A DNA stretch of 13,775 bases from a candidate division TA06 bacterium SM23_40 (GTDB lineage: Bacteria > LJUI01 > SM1-40). The notes under the pieces are model-generated. The model saw nothing but the letters and a program-made list of their open reading frames with translations, was not told the origin of the DNA and searched no databases. Position numbers and translations under genes: made by a program. The DNA lies in NCBI GenBank assembly GCA_001303705.1, contig LJUI01000061.1, positions 1 through 13,775 on the forward strand, written 5' to 3'. Of this stretch, positions 1 to 6,380 are shown piece after piece (within the stretch, counting starts at the first letter, position 1; the number at the start of each line of letters is the position of its first letter).

Positions 1-170
1 ATGCCGGACTCCTCCTCGAACTCGCCGATGAGCTCCTCCCAGAACTCGATCTCGAACGGCGCACCGCCTACCGCGAAGGTGACATCAGTTCGCCCGTCTC
101 TGCCGCAGCCGCCGAGAAGAGAGAGGAACAGGAAGGCGGACAGCGAGACAAGAAGAATTCTGGGCATCAT
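1..170 (-). CDS. ABC transporter sugar-binding lipoprotein, N-terminal part (runs off window)
   Basis: Reading the minus strand from ATG at 170 gives 56 codons with no stop before the window edge. The protein begins with a basic residue and a hydrophobic stretch (residues 5-19), then a lipobox LGGC with the lipidated cysteine at residue 22. The mature part starts with VTFAVGG, then APFEIEFWEELI and GEFEEESG. This is the usual opening of family 1 extracellular solute-binding proteins, which deliver sugars to ABC permeases (established family knowledge). A GGGGAGG ribosome site at 180-186, 9 nt upstream, supports ATG 170; a second in-frame ATG follows directly. It lies downstream of, and on the same strand as, the trehalose synthase gene, 237 nt away, so a sugar (trehalose/maltose-type) substrate is plausible but inferred. 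The plus-strand frame over this region looks like a shadow. Confidence 0.8.
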   Translation of the reverse strand, partial: MMPRILLVSLSAFLFLSLLGGCGRDGRTDVTFAVGGAPFEIEFWEELIGEFEEESG

Positions 171-199
171 CGCATCGTTCCTCCCCGAACTACCAAACG

Positions 200-222
200 A
201 GGTGCCACTGTACCGGGCACCT
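200..222. promoter_or_regulatory. Perfect 7-bp inverted repeat upstream of the binding-protein gene
   Basis: AGGTGCC (200-206) and GGCACCT (216-222) form perfect arms around a 9-nt spacer, ending 30 nt from the ATG of the solute-binding lipoprotein. A minus-strand TTGACT (229-224) abuts it and resembles a -35 box, but no good -10 box sits 16-18 nt further. The position suits an operator for a sugar-responsive repressor, or a leader hairpin. The role is inferred. Confidence 0.35.
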
Positions 223-358
223 GAGTCAACAGCACGATGGGGTCCACGACCGGATGAACCGGACGGACCAAACGGGCGGCGCACACTGATCCGCTGTCGT
301 ATCGAGGCGACCTCTGTGAGCTGGAACCGACAGGAGTGCTCGTGACGGCACGCCTGGA

Positions 359-382
359 GCCGGCCTGCGGTGACGGGCCGGC
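359..382 (-). terminator. GC-rich hairpin after the trehalose gene (possible terminator)
   Basis: GCCGGCC (359-365) and GGCCGGC (376-382) make a perfect 7-bp stem with a 10-nt loop, about 26 nt beyond the stop codon of the minus-strand trehalose gene. No T-tract follows on the minus strand, so it is not a canonical intrinsic terminator. It could still pause or protect the transcript between this gene and the downstream binding-protein gene. Confidence 0.35.
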
Positions 383-407
383 AGGAAGAACGGGACTGTG
401 CTCGAGA

Positions 408-2591
408 TCACCGCGCCAGCTCTCTCAGAAGATCGATGACCTCCGCACGCGAATCGAGACTGAACCTCGCCTTCGATGGCCGCAGGCCGACGTTGACGGA
501 ATAGGCGTCCCGGGGAAGAACGCCGAACACGTCCTCGTCCGTTCGATCATCGCCTGCTGCCAGTATGAAATCCCACTTCTGTCTGGTGATCCACCGTAAT
601 GCCGCGCGCCCTTTGTTGATTCCGGCGCTCTTGATCTCGATTACCTTGCTGCCCTCGAGAACCCCGATGTCCAGACTGGCAGTGAGATGTGTGAGGGTCT
701 CCTTCAATTCCCGGCCCCGCACAGAGGCCAACTGGGGATCGACTCTGCGGCAGTGCCAGACGAGGGAGAACTCCTTTTCTTCGATGAACGATCCGGGCGT
801 CCGATCGACATGGATCTCCAGAATGGGCCGTATCTCCTCTTTCCAAGCGTTGTTCAGAGGCTCTATCGTTTCCCACTCTCCGCTCCTCTCCTTCACCCAC
901 GCCCCGTGCTCTCCCACAAGGGCGACGTCGAGGTCCTTGAACCAGAGATCGAGTATTCCCCTCCCGCGCCCGCTCACGATGACCAGCTCGGTTCTCGGTC
1001 TGTCTGCGAGATCTCTGAGCAGTGCGAGGAGCGCATCGTCCGGGCTGGCACGGTCGGGTCTCTCTGAGAACGGGACGAGCGTACCGTCATAGTCCAGCAA
1101 TAGCAGCCGGGAACCACTCCTCAGGTAGTCATCCACCAACACTCTGCGCGCCTCATCGGTCAGACGCCTGGCAGCGAGGTCCTGCTGGAGCGCCTTGGTG
1201 TGGAGAAGGCCCTCCAGGAAGTCCCTCGACCATCGCGCGATATCATAGCGTTGCAGTCTCCGCTGCATCGTTCTGTTGCGCTCTATCTGTTCCTCCTCGG
1301 GCATGTTGAGCGCTTCCACCAGGGCATCGAGAATCATCTCGCGATTGTGCGGGCTCACGATGATCGCCTCGCCCAGCTCTCTCGCAGCGCCGGCCATCTC
1401 GCTCAGGATCAACACACCTTTGCCGTCGGTCTTCGTCGCAATGAATTCCTTCGCTATCAAGTTCATCCCGTCCTTCAACGGCGTAACGAGCGCAACATCG
1501 GCCACGATGTACAGCGGGACGAGACTGTCGAAAGGCAAGAACCGGTAGAGGTACCAGACAGGCATCCAGCCGAGAGTCCCGTGCTCCCCATTGATCTTGC
1601 CGACCAGCTCATCCACCTGCTTCTTCAGCATCCTGTAGTGTTCTACGCCGGTCCGTGAAGGCACTGCCACCAGGATGAGCGTCACCTCTCCGATATACTC
1701 GGGGTTCTTCTCCAGAAAGAGATCGAACGCCTCGAGCCGCTGGAGGATGCCCTTCGTGTAGTCGAGGCGATCGATCGATATGACTATTTTGCGCTCGCCT
1801 ATCCTCCTCCGTATCCGCTCGACTTCCCTGTGGACATTCGCATCGTCGGCTGCCCCGGCAAACCGCCCGTAGTCTATCCCCATGGGGAATGCCTCTGCCC
1901 TCACTACACGGTTGCCGACCGAGATCTGACCGAGAGTGTGCTCATATCCCAGCAGGCCGCTGACGCTCTCCAGAAAATGCCTCACGTAGTCAAAGGTGTG
2001 GAATCCGATCAGATCTGCCTCCAACAGTCCCCGCAGTATATCTTCTCGCCAGGGAAGCAGACGGAGTATCTCAAACGGTGGAAACGGTATATGGAGAAAA
2101 AAGCCTATCGTAGCGTCAGGCATCCGCTGCCTGACCAGACCGGGAAGGAGCATCAACTGATAGTCATGTATCCAGACAATGTCGCCCGGCTCTGCGACCT
2201 CCATTACGGTATCGCAGAAGAGCTCATTGACTCGCCTGTACGACTCCCACAGATCTCTTTCATAGACGGCATACTGGGTGAAGCAGTGGAAGAGCGGCCA
2301 GATGGTTCTGTTGCAGAACCCGCGATAGTACATATCGACGTCTCTTCTGGAGAGATGCACGGGGTAGCTATTGAAATCGGCCACTAACCTTGTTTCGATC
2401 TCTTCTTTTTCCTCCCTCTCCAGTCTATCGAGCGGCGTTCCGCACCACCCGATCCAGGCACTGTCATAGGACTCCTGGAACGAGCTGACGGCAGTGGCCA
2501 AGCCGCCGACACTCTGGCGAAACCGGAGGAGGTTCCTCCTCTTCTCGATTGTGATCGGCAGCCTGTTCGAAACGGTAAGTAGCCTGGGCAT
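408..2591 (-). CDS. Bifunctional trehalose-6-phosphate synthase/phosphatase
   Basis: A cytoplasmic fusion enzyme that makes trehalose in two steps: UDP-glucose (or another NDP-glucose) plus glucose-6-phosphate gives trehalose-6-phosphate, which is then dephosphorylated. Residues 1-465 are the GT20 (OtsA-type) domain. It has the SNRLP start, VGGLA at 28-32, HDYQLMLLP at 142-150, FFLHIPFPP at 164-172, DRLDYTKGI at 274-282 (Arg275 and Lys280 of the donor site), DGMNLIAKE at 374-382 and LSEMAGAA at 396-403. Residues 490-727 are the HAD phosphatase (OtsB-type) domain: DYDGT at 500-504 with the nucleophile and acid/base aspartates, SGRGR at 540-544, KSAGINKG at 654-661 and GDDRTDED at 680-687. All key motifs of both halves are present, so both activities are expected. 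The start gives the normal OtsA N-terminus; its ribosome site (GGAG, 12 nt upstream) is weak. A TTGACC-N17-TAGGAT promoter lies about 130 nt upstream. Fused OtsA-OtsB proteins are known in several bacterial and archaeal lineages. Confidence 0.95.
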   Translation of the reverse strand: MPRLLTVSNRLPITIEKRRNLLRFRQSVGGLATAVSSFQESYDSAWIGWCGTPLDRLEREEKEEIETRLVADFNSYPVHLSRRDVDMYYRGFCNRTIWPLFHCFTQYAVYERDLWESYRRVNELFCDTVMEVAEPGDIVWIHDYQLMLLPGLVRQRMPDATIGFFLHIPFPPFEILRLLPWREDILRGLLEADLIGFHTFDYVRHFLESVSGLLGYEHTLGQISVGNRVVRAEAFPMGIDYGRFAGAADDANVHREVERIRRRIGERKIVISIDRLDYTKGILQRLEAFDLFLEKNPEYIGEVTLILVAVPSRTGVEHYRMLKKQVDELVGKINGEHGTLGWMPVWYLYRFLPFDSLVPLYIVADVALVTPLKDGMNLIAKEFIATKTDGKGVLILSEMAGAARELGEAIIVSPHNREMILDALVEALNMPEEEQIERNRTMQRRLQRYDIARWSRDFLEGLLHTKALQQDLAARRLTDEARRVLVDDYLRSGSRLLLLDYDGTLVPFSERPDRASPDDALLALLRDLADRPRTELVIVSGRGRGILDLWFKDLDVALVGEHGAWVKERSGEWETIEPLNNAWKEEIRPILEIHVDRTPGSFIEEKEFSLVWHCRRVDPQLASVRGRELKETLTHLTASLDIGVLEGSKVIEIKSAGINKGRAALRWITRQKWDFILAAGDDRTDEDVFGVLPRDAYSVNVGLRPSKARFSLDSRAEVIDLLRELAR

Positions 2592-2723
2592 AATGACTCT
2601 GCGCTCCGTTTGTGGTCATCGCTGGATACAAGACGCCCCGGCGTATCAGGAGGGGGGCGGCCCCGAACAGCCCATAAAACGGGGGAACCGACGAGGAAGA
2701 TCGGGCTCATGATGATTAGAGAC

Positions 2724-2752
2724 ATCCTACCACAACGCGCCCTCCGGGTCAA
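2724..2752 (-). promoter_or_regulatory. Sigma70-type promoter for the trehalose gene
   Basis: On the minus strand TTGACC (2752-2747) is followed, after exactly 17 nt, by TAGGAT (2729-2724). Transcription would start near 2717, leaving a leader of about 125 nt before the trehalose synthase/phosphatase ATG at 2591. The box matches (5/6 and 4/6) and the optimal spacing are seen directly; activity is inferred. Confidence 0.55.
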
Positions 2753-2783
2753 GCGCCAGTATGGCGGTCCTACAAGTCGCTTC

Positions 2784-2812
2784 TTGACCGGATCTTCCAT
2801 CTGTGGTAGAGT
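2784..2812 (+). promoter_or_regulatory. Sigma70-type promoter for the TGS GTPase gene
   Basis: TTGACC (2784-2789), a 17-nt spacer and TAGAGT (2807-2812) form a good promoter, with a start expected near 2819 and a leader of about 60 nt to the GTPase ATG at 2880. It sits back-to-back with the minus-strand promoter at 2724-2752 and shares the TGTGGTAG sequence across the -10 region. Confidence 0.55.
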
Positions 2813-2879
2813 GCGTCGGATGGAGATCGGAGAGGTTTCGTCCAGCCGAAGCAGCAGCTTCACCGGAGCATAGAGGACA

Positions 2880-3878
2880 ATGGTGCCGGCCAACCTTCCA
2901 CCCCAATATATCCAAGCGGAACAGCGTTTTCGCGAGGCCAAGACCGATGAGGAGAAGATCGCCCGGCTGCAGGAGATGCTGGCGATCATCCCGAAACACA
3001 AGGGAACGGAGAAGATCCGTGCCGACCTCAAGACGCGGCTCTCGCGGCTCCGCAAGGGTTCAGCCAAGAAGCAACGAGCGGCATCGAGGCGTCCCCAATT
3101 CGATCACGTCGAGCGCGAGGGAGCGGCTCAGGTCGCTTTGATCGGCCCTCCCAACGCCGGCAAGTCTGCACTGCTCGCCGCACTGACCGGTGCCTCGCCG
3201 GAGGTCGCTCCGTACCCATTCACGACACACCGCCCCGCACCCGGCATGATGCCGTTCCAGAATATCCAGATCCAGCTCATCGATACGCCCCCCATTGCAA
3301 GCGATGTCATGGAGACCTGGCTGCCGAGCCTCGTGCGAAAGGTAGATTTCGTCCTGTTCGTCGTCGATCTCTCGAGCGATGATATCCTCGAGCAGACAGA
3401 TACAGTAGTTGAGCGGCTCAGAGAGGGACGCGTCGAACTGGTCCAGACAGCTCCCGACGACCAGCCTGCTTCAGGCGTAGCAGCGAAGAAGACGGTGATC
3501 GTAGCCAACAAGTGCGATGTCCCGGGCTCACCTGAGCGTCTCAAGATCCTCCGGGAGTTCTTCGGAGACCGGTTGCCGCTGGTGCAGGTCTCGGCATCGA
3601 CCGGAGAGGGACTGGAAGACCTCCGTACGTATGTCTACCGCGCCCTCGAAATCATCCGTGTTTACACCAAAGAGCCGAACAGGCCGCCCGATCGAGAGGA
3701 TCCGGTTATCCTGAAACGGGGGAGTACGGTCCTCGACGCCGCACGATCGATCCACAAGGATTTCGCCCGCAACCTCAAGTATGCGAGGATCTGGGGGAGT
3801 AACACATACGACGGCCAGCGTGTGGAGCGCGCACACGTCCTCGCAGACGAGGATATCATCGAATTCCACATTCGATGA
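2880..3878 (+). CDS. Obg/DRG-family GTPase with C-terminal TGS domain
   Basis: A cytoplasmic GTPase of 332 residues, probably acting on ribosomes or translation, as DRG- and Obg-type proteins do (family knowledge). Residues 1-70 are a charged helical N-terminal region rich in Lys/Arg/Glu. The G domain follows: G1 GPPNAGKS at 89-96, switch I threonines in PFTTHRPAPG (113-122), G3 DTPP at 135-138, G4 NKCD at 210-213 and G5 SAS at 238-240. Residues 258-332 are a TGS domain, with VYTKEPNRPP, RGSTVLDAARSIHKDF and the ending EDIIEFHIR. The G3 motif has Pro in place of the usual Gly of DTPG, a notable change next to switch II. The start is supported by GGAG (2865-2868) and GAGG (2873-2876). The gene stands alone, divergent from the trehalose gene. 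The exact cellular partner is unknown. Confidence 0.9.
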   Translation: MVPANLPPQYIQAEQRFREAKTDEEKIARLQEMLAIIPKHKGTEKIRADLKTRLSRLRKGSAKKQRAASRRPQFDHVEREGAAQVALIGPPNAGKSALLAALTGASPEVAPYPFTTHRPAPGMMPFQNIQIQLIDTPPIASDVMETWLPSLVRKVDFVLFVVDLSSDDILEQTDTVVERLREGRVELVQTAPDDQPASGVAAKKTVIVANKCDVPGSPERLKILREFFGDRLPLVQVSASTGEGLEDLRTYVYRALEIIRVYTKEPNRPPDREDPVILKRGSTVLDAARSIHKDFARNLKYARIWGSNTYDGQRVERAHVLADEDIIEFHIR

Positions 3879-3915
3879 GGACGCCATCCACCGAGATCCT
3901 CCTTGCCGGAGCGTC

Positions 3916-3945
3916 GGGACGGGCGGAGCGATTATAGCCCGTCCC
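3916..3945 (+). terminator. 9-bp GC-rich hairpin after the GTPase gene
   Basis: GGGACGGGC (3916-3924) and GCCCGTCCC (3937-3945) are perfect complements around a 12-nt loop, beginning 38 nt after the GTPase stop. The downstream sequence is C/T-rich rather than a T-run, so it is at best a non-canonical terminator or a 3' stabilising stem. Confidence 0.45.
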
Positions 3946-4211
3946 CTCCTCCTGCCCGGGGCCGTACGATCCGACCGCAAACACGATACCTCACCGGGAA
4001 CGATGGGTGCGGAGACTGCTCGCGGCATCGCAAGAATAGGGTTGCGGGAAAGCGGCTGGATGTGCTAATCTCCTGTCTCATCGGGAACCGACCGGCATTG
4101 CCTGCTGGCAGCAACCGTCCGCAGATACAGATTCTGCCGAACTGAGCGAGTCGGACATGGCCCTCCGGCTCTGTCTCTGTGAAGATGCGCCTGGCCACGC
4201 AGCCCACACCG

Positions 4212-4243
4212 AATGACCTGGAGCCCGGCTCGCGCAGGTCATT
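4212..4243 (+). promoter_or_regulatory. Leader hairpin upstream of the acyl-CoA dehydrogenase gene
   Basis: AATGACCTG (4212-4220) pairs perfectly with CAGGTCATT (4235-4243). Inside, GAGC (4221-4224) pairs with GCTC (4228-4231), giving a nearly continuous 13-bp stem. It ends 43 nt before the acyl-CoA dehydrogenase start and no T-run follows on either strand, so a terminator is unlikely. As DNA it could be an operator (TetR/GntR-type regulators of fatty-acid genes use such dyads); as RNA it could be a leader stem. Both roles are inferred. Confidence 0.45.
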
Positions 4244-4286
4244 ATGAACAAAACCTCGAATCAAACCAATAAAGGAGGTCTTCCGC

Positions 4287-5495
4287 ATGCTGCCGTTTCT
4301 CACCGATCACCATCTCGAATGGAAGGAAAAAGCTCGAGCGCTGGCAGAGAACGTTGTGCGACCGATCGCCAGGGAGTACGATGAGGCCCAGGAATACCCG
4401 ACGGAGGTGAAGGACGCTCTCGCGAAAGAAGGGTTCATGGGGTTGTGGATCTCTCCTGACTATGGAGGCTCAGGATCCGGTCTCCTCACCCTCTGCGTAT
4501 GCGTGGAGGAGCTCTCGCGGGCCTGTGGAGGGATTGGCGTCGCCTATGCGGTCAACGCGCTCGGATCCTTTCCTATCATTGTCGCAGGCACAGAAGACCA
4601 GAAGAAGCGGTATCTTCCCGGAATTGCCACAGGAGAGACGCTCACGGCGTTCGGCCTGTCCGAGAAGTTCGCCGGGAGCGACGCGGGAAGCATCCGATCG
4701 ACTGCGGTCAAGGACGGGGATGAGTACATTATCAACGGCGAGAAGAAATGGACGACCAACGGAGGAGTGGCGCATCTATACAGCGTATTTGCCGTGACGG
4801 ACCCTGAATCCAAATCGCGTCGGACGAGCGCATTCATCGTTCCGAAGGGCACCCCGGGATTCGAGTTCGGCAAGACGGAAGACAAGATGGGCATCCGCGC
4901 CGCACCTGTTCGAGAACTCCGCTTCACTGACTGTCGCGTACCGACAGAGAACCTGATCGGCGGGCAGCCAGGACTCGGATTCAAACACGCCATGATGACG
5001 CTCGACCATGCCCGCCCGGGAGTGGCGGCACAGGCCGTCGGTCTCGCCCAGGGAGCCCTCGAGTACGCCACCTACTATGCGATCAAGCGCGAGCAGTTCG
5101 GCGGCCCCATCTCCTCGTTTCAGATGATCCAACAGATGCTCGCCGAGATGTCCGCCAAGGTCGATGCAGCACGCTACCTCGTCTATGCGGCAGCCGATGC
5201 ACTCGAGCGGAAACTCCCCAACACGTCGAAGTTGGCGGCCGAGGCAAAGCTCCTGGCGACCGATACAGCAATGGAGGTAACGACGAACGCCGTCCAGATC
5301 TTCGGCGGATATGGGTTCATGAAAGACTACCCGATCGAGAAGTATATGCGCGACGCAAAGATCACCCAGATCTATGAAGGCACCAACCAGGTACAACGCC
5401 TGGTGATCGCCAGGGCTCTGGTCAAGGAGGCGTCTCAGCTCAGCTTCCTCGATCCCTACATTCCAAAGGAAGTTCAGAAAGGAGTCAATGACTGA
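4287..5495 (+). CDS. Acyl-CoA dehydrogenase
   Basis: An FAD flavoenzyme of 402 residues that oxidises acyl-CoA to trans-2-enoyl-CoA in fatty-acid or branched-chain amino-acid breakdown, passing electrons to electron-transfer flavoprotein (family knowledge). The N-terminal helical domain ends with AFGLSEKFAGSDAGS (121-135), the FAD/substrate signature. The beta domain contains GEKKWTTNGG (151-160). The C-terminal helical domain has FGGPISSFQMIQ (271-282), QIFGGYGFMKDYPIEKYMRD (337-356) and IYEGTNQVQR (362-371). Glu364 in YEGTNQ aligns with the catalytic base of short- and medium-chain enzymes. Length is normal. The start is fixed by AGGAGGT (4273-4279), 7 nt upstream, one of the best ribosome sites in the window. 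The gene overlaps the following enoyl-ACP reductase-like gene by 8 nt, so the two are translationally coupled. Chain-length preference cannot be read from the sequence. Confidence 0.94.
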   Translation: MLPFLTDHHLEWKEKARALAENVVRPIAREYDEAQEYPTEVKDALAKEGFMGLWISPDYGGSGSGLLTLCVCVEELSRACGGIGVAYAVNALGSFPIIVAGTEDQKKRYLPGIATGETLTAFGLSEKFAGSDAGSIRSTAVKDGDEYIINGEKKWTTNGGVAHLYSVFAVTDPESKSRRTSAFIVPKGTPGFEFGKTEDKMGIRAAPVRELRFTDCRVPTENLIGGQPGLGFKHAMMTLDHARPGVAAQAVGLAQGALEYATYYAIKREQFGGPISSFQMIQQMLAEMSAKVDAARYLVYAAADALERKLPNTSKLAAEAKLLATDTAMEVTTNAVQIFGGYGFMKDYPIEKYMRDAKITQIYEGTNQVQRLVIARALVKEASQLSFLDPYIPKEVQKGVND

Positions 5496-6252
5496 CAGGC
5501 GCATGCGGTTCGCGGATAAGGCGGCACTCGTAACCGGGGGGTCGAGGGGAATCGGCCGGGCAATCGCCCTCCGACTCGCCGCAGAAGGGGCCGACGTTGC
5601 GCTTACGTTCGTCAAGAATGAGGCCGCGGCGAGCGATGTTGCAAAGGAGATCGAAGAGCTCGGCCGAAGGGGCATCGCAATTCAGGCCGACGTGGGAAAA
5701 CCCGAAGATATCCGGCGCATCTTCCAGATCTGCAAGGAGCTGTTCGGCCAACTCGACATCTTCGTCTCGAATGCGGTGTCCGGGGTGGTGGGGCCGACGA
5801 CCCGCATCGGCAAGTTCGGATGGGGCAGGGCAATGGATGTCAACGCCCGGGCGTTCCTGCTCGGCGCCCAGGAGGCCGCACGGCTGATGGAGGGATCGGG
5901 CGGGGCTATCATCGCCCTTTCGAGTATCGGCGCGGTGCGGTGCCTTCCCGGGTATGGGGCCGTGGGAGCATCGAAGGCCGCCATCGAGTGCCTCACGAGA
6001 TATCTGGCGGCAGAGCTTGCGCCACGGGGGATTCGCGTCAACGCGGTCTCCGGAGGCCCCGTGAACACGGAAGCACTCAACTATTTTCCCGAGACAGAGG
6101 AACTGAAGAAAGCCTGGCAGGAGCGCACGCCTGCCGGGAGGATCGCCGATCCAGACGATATCGCTCACGTCGTTCTGTTTCTCTGTTCGGACGAATCGCG
6201 GTGGATATGCGGGCAGACGATCATCGCCGACGGCGGCCTCTCACTCGTCTGA
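5488..6252 (+). CDS. fabL: Enoyl-ACP reductase III-like short-chain dehydrogenase
   Basis: A 254-residue NAD(P)H-dependent SDR enzyme. The cofactor motif TGGSRGIG is at 16-23, and the strand/loop DIFVSNAVSG (90-99) replaces the usual NNAG motif. Active-site residues are Ser145/Ser146 (ALSSIG), Tyr156 and Lys163. The Tyr and Lys are separated by six residues (Y-x6-K) rather than the three of ordinary SDRs. Y-x6-K, together with SNAVSG, VNAVSGGPVNT and TPAGRIADPDD, matches the FabL type of enoyl-ACP reductase known from Bacillus (family knowledge). That enzyme reduces trans-2-enoyl-ACP in the last step of fatty-acid elongation. ATG 5488 overlaps the preceding gene and has AAAGGAG just upstream (3-nt gap); ATG 5503 is an alternative start without a ribosome site. 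Pairing with an acyl-CoA dehydrogenase suggests work on the same enoyl/acyl redox step, perhaps as a 2,4-dienoyl or enoyl-CoA reductase instead. Assignment to FabL is by motif, not assay. Confidence 0.8.
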   Translation: MTDRRMRFADKAALVTGGSRGIGRAIALRLAAEGADVALTFVKNEAAASDVAKEIEELGRRGIAIQADVGKPEDIRRIFQICKELFGQLDIFVSNAVSGVVGPTTRIGKFGWGRAMDVNARAFLLGAQEAARLMEGSGGAIIALSSIGAVRCLPGYGAVGASKAAIECLTRYLAAELAPRGIRVNAVSGGPVNTEALNYFPETEELKKAWQERTPAGRIADPDDIAHVVLFLCSDESRWICGQTIIADGGLSLV

Positions 6253-6380
6253 GTCACAGCGATTTTCATCTGCGTCCTCGAGCGTTGCGCAACAGAAGAG
6301 GTCGCGCACGGACGAGCGAAAGCATAGACAGAGAACGGAGTATCAATCCTCCCCCGCTCTGAAAGGACTGGCCGAGCGAG

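Larger units (their letters stand above)
3879..4286. other. 408-bp intergenic region with two hairpins
   Basis: No convincing coding frame is present: the short frames here are rich in Arg, Pro and Cys and lack family features. The region holds a 9-bp hairpin near its left end (3916-3945), a second 9-bp hairpin near its right end (4212-4243), and the strong ribosome site AGGAGGT (4273-4279). A very weak promoter-like pair, TTGCGG with CTAATC 17 nt later, lies around 4038-4066. No tRNA fold was seen. Confidence 0.6.

Noticed and set aside
1-345. Plus-strand frame of 114 codons at the left edge
   Set aside because: The translation is Ser/Pro/Arg-rich with no family features, and the minus strand over 1-170 encodes a clear lipoprotein signal and solute-binding protein start.
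2384-3067. Minus-strand frame of 227 codons spanning the trehalose start, both promoters and the GTPase start
   Set aside because: It overlaps two well-supported genes and their promoters, is rich in Arg/Ser, and has no recognisable motif: a shadow frame.
4776-5675. Minus-strand frame of 299 codons opposite the acyl-CoA dehydrogenase
   Set aside because: Long antisense frames are common opposite G/C-rich genes. The plus strand carries full dehydrogenase motifs, and the antisense translation has no family pattern.
6284-6293. 10-bp palindrome GTTGCGCAAC before the proline dehydrogenase gene
   Set aside because: Perfect, but short and without a spacer or promoter context, so expected by chance at this length in kilobases of GC-rich DNA. 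It is mentioned only in the gene entry.
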